Shown here in pieces: positions 16,757 through 24,727 of a DNA stretch of 64,000 nt. The stretch comes from Bin75 sp965200435 (lineage in GTDB: Bacteria; Nitrospirota; Nitrospiria; Nitrospirales; UBA8639), in NCBI GenBank assembly GCA_965200435.1, contig OZ241337.1, positions 1,302,001 through 1,366,000 of the forward strand. Reading direction: 5' to 3'. Each line of letters opens with the position of its first letter. Position 1 is the first letter of the stretch. The notes below the pieces were generated by a model. The model saw only the letters and a program-made list of their open reading frames with translations. It was not told the origin of the DNA and did no database searches. The translations under genes were made by a program, and so were the position numbers.

Positions 16757-17998
16757 ATGATCGAGTCACTTCGACGTTCACTGGCTCAACGAGCTGACTA
16801 CACTCAGGTGCATAACGCCAGATTCGGGCGTTACGGGTGGCTTCGTCTAACCCCTGCCTATTCGCTCAAGATCGTGAACGAAATTCTTGCGGCTTACGAT
16901 GATCCATCCGAAATCAACGTGCTCGATCCTTTCTGCGGAACCGGGACAACGTCTCTCTGTGCGGCTTACCGCGGTCACACTGCGGTCACGACAGACATCA
17001 ATCCGTTTTTGGTTTGGTTCAGTCGCGCCAAGATCGACGTGTATTCATCACGGTTGATTGCTGATCTGAGACAGGTCGGCCATGCGATATGCGACGACAT
17101 TCGTGATGAAAGAGTGCTCAAAGTTCCACCCCCGCATATTCATAACATCGATCGGTGGTGGAACCCTGTCGTCCGGGATTTTCTTTGCGCATTAAAGGGA
17201 TCCATAGATGCCAGATTCGGCAACAACAATAAGCGACGTTCTTTACTCTTAATTGCGTTTTGTCGGACGTTGCTTGACCTTTCCAATGCTGCGTTTAATC
17301 ACCAGTCAATGTCTTTCAAGCCAAATTTTCAAACCACTTTTCATTTCGATACGGACTTAAAAAGAGTGTTTCTCAGATATTTGGATCTTGTTCTTGATGG
17401 GGCGGAACAGAACCCGATGGGGCAGGTAAAGGTCGCACTCGCTGATGCCCGTCGGCTTTTAAAGAAAGAGACCGGGTTGGTTGATTGCGTGATTACCTCT
17501 CCGCCGTATGTGAACCGAATGTCATACATTCGAGAACTTCGCCCGTACATGTACTGGCTTGGATATATCACGAACGGCCGCGATGCAGGCGAAATGGACT
17601 GGGAAGCCATTGGCGGAACATGGGGCGTTGCTACCAGCAGGTTGAGCGAATGGCGGCTTCCGTCAGATGGCTTCAAATCAAAGCTTCTACAAAAAATAGC
17701 AGAGGGTATCAGAGGCAACGAGAATAAGAATGGTCAGCTTCTGGCAAACTATGTATTGAAATATTTCGATGATATGTGGAGTCATTTTCAATCCCTAACC
17801 GGTGTGCTCAACGATAGAGCAACGTTGCATTATGTCGTCGGCAACTCAACGTTCTATCATGTTCTTGTCCCCGTCGAGCAGGTGTATGCGGAGATGTTGT
17901 CCCAGCTCGGATTTTCCAACGTGGAATGTGTCCCCCTTAGGAAACGGAACTCCAAGAAAGAGTTGATCGAGTTTGATGTAAGGGCGTGTTGGCGGTAG
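16757..17998 (+). CDS. Site-specific DNA methyltransferase
   Basis: 413 residues. Motif I (SAM binding) reads LDPFCGTGTTSLCAA at ~residue 55, followed by TTDINPF, and the catalytic motif IV is TSPPYVNRMSY at ~250, a form used by N4-cytosine and some N6-adenine enzymes. With the gene 2 bp upstream it forms a restriction-modification pair; it would protect host DNA from that nuclease. No specificity can be assigned. MITE copy 4 begins 24 bp after its stop. Confidence 0.85.
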   Translation: MIESLRRSLAQRADYTQVHNARFGRYGWLRLTPAYSLKIVNEILAAYDDPSEINVLDPFCGTGTTSLCAAYRGHTAVTTDINPFLVWFSRAKIDVYSSRLIADLRQVGHAICDDIRDERVLKVPPPHIHNIDRWWNPVVRDFLCALKGSIDARFGNNNKRRSLLLIAFCRTLLDLSNAAFNHQSMSFKPNFQTTFHFDTDLKRVFLRYLDLVLDGAEQNPMGQVKVALADARRLLKKETGLVDCVITSPPYVNRMSYIRELRPYMYWLGYITNGRDAGEMDWEAIGGTWGVATSRLSEWRLPSDGFKSKLLQKIAEGIRGNENKNGQLLANYVLKYFDDMWSHFQSLTGVLNDRATLHYVVGNSTFYHVLVPVEQVYAEMLSQLGFSNVECVPLRKRNSKKELIEFDVRACWR

Positions 17999-18022
17999 CC
18001 TGAGGGATAACGGATCATCTCA

Positions 18023-18164
18023 GGAACCTCTGATTTCGTGTGAGAGCGGGATGCAGGGCAAGGCGTCCCGGAGCGAAACCCGAAGCGTATCAGAGAGAGA
18101 GGTGAGGGGTGAGCGAGGACACCACGCCGCCATGCGCCCGATCGTGCACTCAATCAGAGGTTCC
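18023..18164. repeat. IS5-like MITE, copy 4 (142 bp)
   Basis: Full-length element with flanks CTCA (18019-18022) and CTAA (18165-18168), a duplication with one mismatch. The right flank contains the stop (TAG on the minus strand) of the DUF4393 gene. Confidence 0.85.
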
Positions 18165-18869
18165 CTAACTCCTTTTCGGTGATGCCGCGCACGCATTGAT
18201 CAGTGCTTTGCCGAGTGCAGTGATGACGACTCTTCTGATTCCTGCCGAACTATCCCAAGTGCCGGCGGATTCAATACATCCCAGTCGCCTCAAATTCCAT
18301 AAGCCGATCTGAACTGGTTCTGGCGGTAAGCCTGGATCCTTTTCTCCAGAGTCGGTATATGAGCTTGGCAACCCTTTGGTCGGAACCCCACCCTTCATTG
18401 GCGGCGCATCATGTATTGCCTGCAATAGATGCGCTTCCATTTGACTAAAATCTTGAAGAACGCTTGCCAAGCTTCGCTTCACCTCAAGACCACTCTCGGC
18501 GTCTGCTGCGTTTACCAACAGCCTGGCCCAGAGGTCCTGAAGATCATCGTCCTTTTCTAATGATGCCGCTTCAAAAATCGGAATCGCGACGTTCAAGGGA
18601 ACTGGTCTGAACCGCATTCGAGAATCACGCTCGGCCATGAAATGATTGGCACGATCCATAAACCTAACCTGTCTTTCCCATCGCAGGTATTTCAATTTGT
18701 CTTCTATTATCCCGCATCCTTGCTCCAAGGAACCGTCTATGAACTGGCCTATAAACGTGCCGAATTTTTGCACAATAACCAATCCCTGCCCTGTACTTTT
18801 GGCAATCTCTTGGACAGCCTTCGAAGCCTCAATTCCTAAAGAGATGCATTGATTGTCGTTCTGATCCAT
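18165..18869 (-). CDS. DUF4393 (Abi-alpha-like) protein
   Basis: 234 residues. The central part PVPLNVAIPIFEAASLEKDDDLQDLWARLLVNAA is the hallmark of DUF4393 proteins, a family that includes the phage-resistance protein Abi-alpha. The N-terminal third is helical and possibly membrane-associated (TGQGLVIVQKFGTFIGQFIDG). The C-terminal part (ALGKALINACAAS) resembles a winged helix. Its stop codon is in the flank of MITE copy 4. Beside the restriction-modification pair it forms a small defence cluster; an abortive-infection role is inferred from the family. Confidence 0.75.
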   Translation of the reverse strand: MDQNDNQCISLGIEASKAVQEIAKSTGQGLVIVQKFGTFIGQFIDGSLEQGCGIIEDKLKYLRWERQVRFMDRANHFMAERDSRMRFRPVPLNVAIPIFEAASLEKDDDLQDLWARLLVNAADAESGLEVKRSLASVLQDFSQMEAHLLQAIHDAPPMKGGVPTKGLPSSYTDSGEKDPGLPPEPVQIGLWNLRRLGCIESAGTWDSSAGIRRVVITALGKALINACAASPKRS

Positions 18870-18968
18870 AGATATTGTCCTGCTGCCTTACATAGGCAAA
18901 TGATAGGTAAATGATGTGCCAAGTTGCGTTTCCTCGCTATGGCTACGACCAAACCTCAAAAAGCTGGA

Positions 18969-19796
18969 TTACCTCACGCTTCCACCCCGGCGGTAGCCTT
19001 CCAGGTCCAATGTGACGAATTGAAACCCGAGGGCTTTCAAGCCTCGGGTGAGGCGGTCGCGTTGAACAGGATCGAGAATCTTGGGGATCTCTCCCGGATC
19101 CACTTCGATGCGCGCGATGTCTTCGTGATTGCGGACGCGCACCTGCCTGAACCCTTCTTCCTTCAACAACCGTTCGGCTTGGTCCACGCGCTGTAATTTC
19201 TGTTCGGTAATCCTCGTGCCTCGCGGAATCCGGGAGGACAGGCACGCGGCCGCGGGTTTGTCCCAGTTGGAAAGGCCCAGGGCTTTCGCCAGGGTGCGCA
19301 CGTCGGTCTTCCGAAACCCGGCTTCCACCAATGGGCTGCGAACGCCGAACTCGCGGGCCGCTTGCATGCCCGGCCGGTCATCGCCCAGGTCGTCCACGTG
19401 GGTGCCATCGACGACTGTGGCAATGCCCGTGTCCCGTTGGATGGGAGCCAGGAGCCGGTACAGATCGGTTTTGCAATGGTAGCATCGCATTGAGTCGTTG
19501 CGAACGAATTCCTCGACGTCCAATTGATTCGTGGAGGCCACGATCAACCGTGTCCCGATTTCCCGACTGAGTTGCCGGACGGCTTCCAACTCTTCATGCG
19601 GCAGGGTGGGCGATGCCGCGGTGACGGCGGTCGCCTGATCGCCTAACACCTCCGAGGCAATTTTGAGCACGAGGGTGCTGTCCACGCCTCCGGAAAACGC
19701 GACCAGCGCGCCGTCCAGTTCTTGAAAGCAGGCACAGAGTCTCGATGTTTTGCGCTGAAGGTCCCGGGGAACGGGAAGAAGGTGAGAGGCTTGCAT
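18969..19796 (-). CDS. larE: ATP-dependent sacrificial sulfur transferase LarE
   Basis: 275 residues from the ATG at 19796, which overlaps the rlmN stop (TGATG); an upstream open frame lies inside rlmN. The PP-loop ATP pyrophosphatase motif is FSGGVDSTL at ~30. RCYHCKTDLY and AACLSSRIPRG follow; the cysteine of the latter corresponds to the one that donates sulfur in LarE of Lactiplantibacillus. LarE converts the nicotinic-acid-derived precursor to its dithiocarboxylate during nickel-pincer cofactor synthesis. larB and larC are not nearby, so the role is by homology. Confidence 0.88.
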   Translation of the reverse strand: MQASHLLPVPRDLQRKTSRLCACFQELDGALVAFSGGVDSTLVLKIASEVLGDQATAVTAASPTLPHEELEAVRQLSREIGTRLIVASTNQLDVEEFVRNDSMRCYHCKTDLYRLLAPIQRDTGIATVVDGTHVDDLGDDRPGMQAAREFGVRSPLVEAGFRKTDVRTLAKALGLSNWDKPAAACLSSRIPRGTRITEQKLQRVDQAERLLKEEGFRQVRVRNHEDIARIEVDPGEIPKILDPVQRDRLTRGLKALGFQFVTLDLEGYRRGGSVR

Positions 19797-20869
19797 CAGG
19801 TCCCTGTTGAAAGCGGGGCCGGCGCCGTTTGTGCGGGCAGGTTGCCGAGTTGCCCGCAGGCTCCCCACACGTCACGCCCGCGATTGTGTCGGATGAACAC
19901 GTCATACCCCTTTTGCCGAAGGATCGTCTGGAACGTCGCAATGACGGGATCCGCCGGCCGGCGGTACGGGCTGTTCGGAAATTCATTGAACGGAATGAGA
20001 TTGATTTTGCACCGGATGCCGCGAAGCAGACGGCTCAGGCGAACGGCGTCGTCCGCGGAATCGTTTTCCCCGCTCAGCAACACGTACTCGAACGTCAGGT
20101 GACGGTTCGCCGGGACAGGATACGCCCGGCACGCCGCGAGGAGGTCGGGCAGGGGATGTAAGCGGTTCATCATCGGCATGAGCCGGGCGCGCTGCTCGGC
20201 TGTCGAGGCGTTCAACGACACGGCCAGGTTGACCCCCAGCTTGGCGACGTCGTGGAGTCGTTGCGAGAACCCCGCCGTTGAAATCGTGATGCGTCGTTTG
20301 GGAAAGCCCACGCCCCAATCGGTATCGGTCAGCCGGGTGAGGGCATCCGACAGTTCATCGAAATTGGCCAAGGGTTCGCCCATGCCCATGAACACCAGGG
20401 ACGAGATCCTGTGTCCGGGGGGGAGTCGATCCTGGGCCGTCAACATCTGATCCACGATTTCATGCGCCTTCAGGTTCCGCTTAAGTCCCATTTGTCCCGT
20501 GACGCAAAACCCGCAGTCCAAGGTGCACCCGACCTGGGTTGACACGCATTGGGTCAATCGCTCTCCATCCGGGATAAGCACACTTTCGACCGCCAGCCCA
20601 TCTTTCAAGGAAAACAGAAATTTCCGGGTCCCATCCACGCTTTGGAGAAGCGTGGGAGACGCCAATCGTTCAATGACGGCTTTGTGCCCGAGCGTGTCCC
20701 GGTCTTTCAGGGAAAGGTTGCTCATCCCGTCGATGTCTCGAACCCGGTGCCGGTAAATCCACCGGAGGATTTGCCGGGTTCGATAGGATGGCCACCCCAA
20801 CCGTGCCACCAGGGACGCCATGTTTACAAAATCGAGTGCAACGAGATTAGTCGGAGGAAGCGGGGTCAT
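19796..20869 (-). CDS. rlmN: 23S rRNA (adenine2503-C2)-methyltransferase
   Basis: About 357 residues from ATG 20869; an alternative GTG at 20920 adds 17 residues. Radical SAM cluster motif CTLDCGFCVTG, the GMGEPLANFD motif and the C-terminal FIRHNRGRDVWGACGQL with the catalytic cysteine are present, as is an N-terminal cysteine-bearing segment (LTQCVSTQVGC). The enzyme methylates A2503 of 23S rRNA and A37 of some tRNAs. Translation of larE is probably coupled through the 1-bp overlap. Confidence 0.93.
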   Translation of the reverse strand: MTPLPPTNLVALDFVNMASLVARLGWPSYRTRQILRWIYRHRVRDIDGMSNLSLKDRDTLGHKAVIERLASPTLLQSVDGTRKFLFSLKDGLAVESVLIPDGERLTQCVSTQVGCTLDCGFCVTGQMGLKRNLKAHEIVDQMLTAQDRLPPGHRISSLVFMGMGEPLANFDELSDALTRLTDTDWGVGFPKRRITISTAGFSQRLHDVAKLGVNLAVSLNASTAEQRARLMPMMNRLHPLPDLLAACRAYPVPANRHLTFEYVLLSGENDSADDAVRLSRLLRGIRCKINLIPFNEFPNSPYRRPADPVIATFQTILRQKGYDVFIRHNRGRDVWGACGQLGNLPAQTAPAPLSTGT

Positions 20870-20942
20870 GGCAGAAATGGGTTGGGGATTGAAAAACCCT
20901 ATCACAGGGAGAAAAGGCACGACAACAGGGGATGAGGTCTGT

Positions 20943-21125
20943 CACTTGACCAAGGTCTTCATTGCCTGACTGGCCCTCGACCACGGGTTCCCTTCCTGTC
21001 AGATGACGCGACCTACCCGACTGACCGGAGCTCCCCTAACCCCCGCAAGCCCCCTTATCAGTGGGACGGGGCCGGGCTTTGTTGTCGGTCGGGTTCGCCG
21101 AATAGGCGTAACCCGACACCGCAGC
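20943..21125 (-). repeat. ~190-bp dispersed repeat, inverse of 3250-3450
   Basis: Read on the minus strand it shows the same landmarks as the copy at 3250-3450 (CCGACCGACAACA, GATAAGGGGG, CCGGTCAGTCGG, CCTTGGTCAAGT). A short deletion removes part of the GTCGGATGA palindrome in this copy. Confidence 0.8.
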
Positions 21126-21154
21126 CCTACACATACAAAAGAAAGAGGGCAAAA

Positions 21155-21235
21155 AAGAAGCGTCATAAGAGGACGCAGCTACAAAAACGAAAGAAAAAAG
21201 GAAAGAAGTGCCATGAGAGGGCGTGGTGACGAAGA
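21155..21235. repeat. Two degenerate REP-like palindromes, then AT-rich DNA
   Basis: GCGTCATAAGAGGACGC with CTAC and GTGCCATGAGAGGGC with a GAC tail match the REP units found in arrays later in the window. From ~21290 to 21486 the DNA turns AT-rich (runs such as AAATATTTTATATATG) and shows no gene; it probably holds the promoter of the HARE-domain gene. Confidence 0.55.
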
Positions 21236-21492
21236 CAAAAGACAAAGCAAAGACCCTGGAGACAGGATGACAAACATCTGTGATGACAGATAAGAGATAA
21301 TGCGGCTGAATATACAATGGCCATGAATTGTGCGTCATTATGTAAAATATGCCCATATATAGGCTTATAAATATTGCATTACAGCAAAAAAATAAAATGT
21401 TGTGAAAATTTGAAATATTTTATATATGCAAATATTTATTATTGACTTGATTTTAAATTTTTGATAAAAGCAAGCAAGTATAAAGATTGATT

Positions 21493-22029
21493 ATGAAAAT
21501 AGAAGAATTCAAAGACGGCATGAAAGATATTATTGTCGGCTTAGAACAACGCATTACTGCATATGAGACCAAGCTCAAAGACTTCAAGAAAAAAAGGGAG
21601 AGGCTCAATGAAGAAATTGCGACCATTGAGAAATACTTGGAGTTGGCAAAGACGTTATATCGAGTCGAAGCCGACAAAGCGAAATTGGCCAGTCTCTCCA
21701 ACCAAATCATTTCAGATGAAACAGGCTCCCCACCATTACCGGTCACGGATGTCACGGATCAATCCAAGGAAATTCTTCTGGGCCGCAGCAAGTATGTTGG
21801 AATGAGCGTCCCGGATGCCGCGTCTATGGTGTTCCGGGAAGCGCGCGGGCCTATCCATGCTAAAGAATTGTTCCAGCGTCTCGTTGAGGGGGGCATACAG
21901 ATCAGAGGCAAAACGCCGGTGACGTCGATTGCTACTTCTCTCAAGCGAGACCCCCGTTTTCGAAAAGTGGGACCGAATACCTTTGAGCACGTTGAGTCAA
22001 CGGATAAGGCCGTGAATCTATCCGGATAA
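21493..22029 (+). CDS. HARE-domain (winged-helix) protein with N-terminal coiled coil
   Basis: 178 residues from ATG 21493 (a TTG two codons earlier is possible). Residues ~10-70 form a strong coiled coil (LEQRITAYETKLKDFKKKRERL). Residues ~100-165, SVPDAASMVFREARGPIHAKELFQRLVEGGI then RDPRFRKVGPNTF, match the HARE-HTH domain found in ASXL proteins, bacterial sigma-delta factors and restriction enzymes. It probably binds DNA or chromatin-like structures. The gene lies in an AT-rich pocket just before two Lys/Ala/Pro-rich DNA-binding-type genes, which may be meaningful. No partner enzyme is adjacent. Confidence 0.7.
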   Translation: MKIEEFKDGMKDIIVGLEQRITAYETKLKDFKKKRERLNEEIATIEKYLELAKTLYRVEADKAKLASLSNQIISDETGSPPLPVTDVTDQSKEILLGRSKYVGMSVPDAASMVFREARGPIHAKELFQRLVEGGIQIRGKTPVTSIATSLKRDPRFRKVGPNTFEHVESTDKAVNLSG

Positions 22030-22114
22030 CGTTGAACTCTCCGGGCAAGGGTGAGTCGATGCATGAAAGCGTAGTCAATATTCATTGCCGCAACGCTGGA
22101 AGGAGGTGAGACTT

Positions 22115-22276
22115 TTGGCAACAGCAAAGAAGAAGGCCCCGGCCAAGAAGGCTGCGAAGAAGAAGGCTCCAGCCAAGAAAGCGCCTGCCAAGAAGGCGCC
22201 GGCCAAGAAGGCTGCGAAGAAGAAAGCGCCGGCCAAGAAAGCTCCAGCCAAGAAAGCGCCTGCCAAGAAGAAGTAA
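22115..22276 (+). CDS. Lys/Ala/Pro-rich histone-H1-like protein 1
   Basis: 53 residues, starting with TTG at 22115 behind an excellent AAGGAGGTGAG. The sequence is almost only KKAPAKKA and AAKKKAPAKK repeats, like histone H1 C-terminal tails and the AlgP-type and Hc1-type bacterial proteins. It should be disordered, strongly basic and bind DNA non-specifically or condense it. A longer reading from 22085 was rejected because it lacks a ribosome site. A near-copy follows at 22524. Confidence 0.75.
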   Translation: MATAKKKAPAKKAAKKKAPAKKAPAKKAPAKKAAKKKAPAKKAPAKKAPAKKK

Positions 22277-22300
22277 CTCCTCTCCCCGTTTCACGATCCT

Positions 22301-22328
22301 GCTGGGAGTAGACAAGTCTACTCCCAGC
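22301..22328. terminator. 13-bp perfect hairpin after histone-like gene 1
   Basis: GCTGGGAGTAGAC (22301-22313) pairs with its complement at 22316-22328 with two bases between. No T-run follows, so termination or mRNA 3'-end protection is possible but uncertain. Confidence 0.5.
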
Positions 22329-22523
22329 CAGCCTTCCCGTTCATGGGCTCAAGACGAAAACCTCTGACGTTCTTTCCGGTGACGGGTGACGGACGTGTGT
22401 CATCCATAGAAAAAGGATTGAAAAAAAATGTTGAGGGGCGTAAGAAGCATTCAGGGTTTACGCTTCGCCGTAAGAAGGAAGAACGACGCGGTGTCGGAGA
22501 AGACCTGAAAGGAGGTGAGGCTA

Positions 22524-22640
22524 TTGGCAACAGCAAAGAAAAAGGCCCCAGCCAAGAAGGCCGCCAAGAAGGAGGCGCCAGCCAAGAAAGCCCCGGCTAA
22601 GAAGGCCGCCAAGAAGAAGGCGCCGGCCAAGAAAAAGTAA
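22524..22640 (+). CDS. Lys/Ala/Pro-rich histone-H1-like protein 2
   Basis: 38 residues. It shares with the first gene the AAAGGAGGTGAG ribosome site, the TTG start and the opening ATAKKKAPAKKA, so the two arose by duplication. One glutamate (AAKKEAPAKK) is the only acidic residue. The intergenic 195 bp between them holds the hairpin and no further ORF. The copies may differ in expression because only this one has a canonical terminator. Confidence 0.75.
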   Translation: MATAKKKAPAKKAAKKEAPAKKAPAKKAAKKKAPAKKK

Positions 22641-22665
22641 TAGATTTTCTCTCATGTTGAACACG

Positions 22666-22703
22666 CGGCGGAAGAAGAGTCCCTTCTTCCGCCGTTGTTT
22701 TTT
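22666..22703 (+). terminator. Rho-independent terminator of the histone-like pair
   Basis: CGGCGGAAGAAG (22666-22677) pairs with CTTCTTCCGCCG (22683-22694) around a 5-nt loop, followed by TTGTTTTTT. Confidence 0.85.
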
Positions 22704-22857
22704 ATCAAGACAGGTCTGATCCGTGTCTGCGGCGACAACGATGAGAGACCTCGCGCGGGTCTTCTCATCGTTTCTTTGTTTCGCGCAGGGCAAACAGGAC
22801 AAGCTTGACATGATCATTTTGTCTCGCGAATCGGAGCGAGCGTAAGATCGCCAATCA

Positions 22858-23598
22858 ATGGATCCTTTCTCGTCCCTCTCGATGCCGCACCGTCAGGGTT
22901 CTCGCCCCGGGCGCCCGGGAGTGGTGCTCTCGATGCCGCTGTTGGATTATGAAACGGCCCATCGACTCCAATGGCGTCTTCACGATGAACGACTTGCGGA
23001 CCGTCGCCCCGATACGTTGATGCTGTTGGAACATGAGCCGGTGATGACGCTGGGCCGGACCACGAAGGACGTGCATTGGCACGGGCTGCGGGCGGGGCTC
23101 GGTGGCCGGAAACTTCGAGTGATTGAAAACGAGCGCGGCGGGTCCGTGACCTATCACGGCCCCGGACAGATCGTGGGATATCCGATTGTACGGCTCCGGC
23201 AGTTTTGTGCGGGTCCGAAGGCCTACGTGCGCATGTTGGAAGAGGTTCTCATTCGCGTGTTGGCGGATTGGGGGATCGATGGTTCCCGCGTGGACAGGTT
23301 CGTGGGCGTGTGGGTGAACGATCCCGATGACCCCGACGGGCCACCGGCCAAAATCGCGGCGATCGGCGTGAAGATCGCCCGCGGCGTCACCTTGCATGGC
23401 TTCGCGTTGAATGCGACGGTGGATCTTGCGCCCTTTGCCGGTATCGTGCCCTGTGGCATTGACGGCTGCCGTGTCACGTCGATGGCAAACGTGTTGCGCC
23501 GGGAGGTCGAGTTGCACCACGTCCGCCGGCAAATCGCGAAACGTTTTGGGGACGTGTTTGGTCTGGCCTGGCACGACTCTCCGTTAGGGAACCTCTGA
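22858..23598 (+). CDS. lipB: Lipoyl(octanoyl) transferase
   Basis: 246 residues. Family motifs: RPDTLMLLEHEPVMTLGR, RGGSVTYHGPGQIVGYPI, KIAAIGVKIARGVTLHGFALN and PCGIDGCRVTSM, with the catalytic cysteine in PCGI and the lysine in AKIAAIGVKI. It transfers octanoyl from ACP to lipoate-dependent enzymes. The extreme C-terminus (LGNL) and the stop codon come from MITE copy 5: the TGA is inside GGAACCTCTGA. The original tail has therefore been changed by the insertion. lipA is not adjacent. Confidence 0.92.
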   Translation: MDPFSSLSMPHRQGSRPGRPGVVLSMPLLDYETAHRLQWRLHDERLADRRPDTLMLLEHEPVMTLGRTTKDVHWHGLRAGLGGRKLRVIENERGGSVTYHGPGQIVGYPIVRLRQFCAGPKAYVRMLEEVLIRVLADWGIDGSRVDRFVGVWVNDPDDPDGPPAKIAAIGVKIARGVTLHGFALNATVDLAPFAGIVPCGIDGCRVTSMANVLRREVELHHVRRQIAKRFGDVFGLAWHDSPLGNL

Positions 23599-23756
23599 TG
23601 TCGTGCACGATCGGGCGCATGGCGGCGTGGTGTCCTCGCTCACCCCTCGCCTCTCGCTGTGATACGCTTCGGGTTTCGCTGCGGGACGTCTTGTCCGGCA
23701 TCCCGCTATCACACGAACCCTCTCCCCGGCGTTGGGAATCGGGGCGCAGAGGTTCC
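23588..23756. repeat. IS5-like MITE, copy 5 (169 bp, inverted)
   Basis: Opposite orientation to the other copies and about 27 bp longer because the right arm holds an extra segment (CCTCTCCCCGGCGTTGGG). Target duplication TTAG is perfect (23584-23587, 23757-23760). It separates the converging lipB and SDR genes and provides stop codons to both. Confidence 0.85.
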
Positions 23757-24491
23757 TTAGATGCCCCACCCACCGCTGACGTGGATATTGGTACCCGTCA
23801 CGTACCGGGCCTCGCCGGATAGCAGATACTGCACGGCCGAGACGGTATCGCTCACGTCACCGATATACCCGGCCGGCACTTTCTTGGCCATGCCCTCGAG
23901 TTCCTCCGGCGGCGCGCTTCCCGAATCGATAAAACCCGGTGAAATCGCATTGACCGTAATGCCGTGTGGGGCCAACACTTTGGCCAGGGTTCGCGTCAGG
24001 ATCAGGATACCCGCCTTGGCGATGTAATGCGCCGTGATCATGGGCTGAGCCTCCATCTTGTCCGCATTGGCCATGCTGAATGAAATGATGCGACCGTCCT
24101 TCCGCGCGGTCATGCCTGGTGCGACCGCCTGGGCCAAATACAAAACCGGGTCCAGGTTGTTGGTGAGCATGTCCGTCCAACCTTTCGGTGTTTCAGCGAG
24201 CACGTTCACCCGGTGATACGGGCCTGCCCCGTTCACCAGGGCGTCGATCTTTCCCCATTGCCCCTCGATCTGGCTGACCAAGTCCCGGCAGGCCGCGGGA
24301 TCGGACACGTCGCAACGAACGGCGAGTCCCCTGCCGCCCCGCTCAACGATGGCTTGGATGGTCGTTTCCGCCTCCCGTTCGCTCGTTCGATAGCAAATGG
24401 CGACGGACCAGCCCCGTGTGGCCAGATCAAGGGCGACTCCTTTGCCGATGCCGCGCGCGCCACCGGTGATCAGTGCGACTTTCGGGTTCAT
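23757..24491 (-). CDS. Short-chain dehydrogenase/reductase (FabG-like) with altered catalytic Tyr
   Basis: 244 residues, Rossmann motif TGGARGIGKG at the N-terminus, CDVSD and NGAGPY. The serine strand is IISFSMAN and the Lys is in YIAKAG, but the Tyr is three, not four, residues before it: the YxxxK position is His (TAHYIAK). The enzyme may therefore use a shifted Tyr or be catalytically different from FabG. Ribosome site AAGGAGG precedes the ATG. The TAA stop lies in the TTAG duplication of MITE copy 5. Substrate unknown; ketoacyl-ACP or pteridine reduction are the usual roles. Confidence 0.8.
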   Translation of the reverse strand: MNPKVALITGGARGIGKGVALDLATRGWSVAICYRTSEREAETTIQAIVERGGRGLAVRCDVSDPAACRDLVSQIEGQWGKIDALVNGAGPYHRVNVLAETPKGWTDMLTNNLDPVLYLAQAVAPGMTARKDGRIISFSMANADKMEAQPMITAHYIAKAGILILTRTLAKVLAPHGITVNAISPGFIDSGSAPPEELEGMAKKVPAGYIGDVSDTVSAVQYLLSGEARYVTGTNIHVSGGWGI

Positions 24492-24539
24492 GACGTTCCT
24501 CCTTCTGTCGAATTGAATGCGTAGCGGCCTCTCTGCCGT

Positions 24540-24570
24540 TGTGGCGGCGGCATCTCATGCCGGCAAGAGA
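24540..24570. repeat. Single REP-like palindrome in a 236-bp gap
   Basis: GGCGGCATCTCATGCCGG, preceded by GTGGC, matches the REP core of the later arrays. The rest of 24492-24727 shows no gene. Confidence 0.55.
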
Positions 24571-24727
24571 GACCGTCAACAACACGCGCGAGACAATCGT
24601 GCGGCGATAACGAATACCACAGAGTCCTTGGGCTTCGCTCAAGACGGGCAAGACAACCACTTCGCTCGGCTTGACAGCGGATTGAAGAACTCGTGAAGGG
24701 TTGAGCAGGGAGACGGCCAGTCACCGG

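Noticed and set aside
23588..23756. Integron attC site, because the element lies at gene ends
   Set aside because: No GTTRRRY/RYYYAAC boxes, but clean 4-bp duplications and terminal repeats, which fit an IS5-like MITE.
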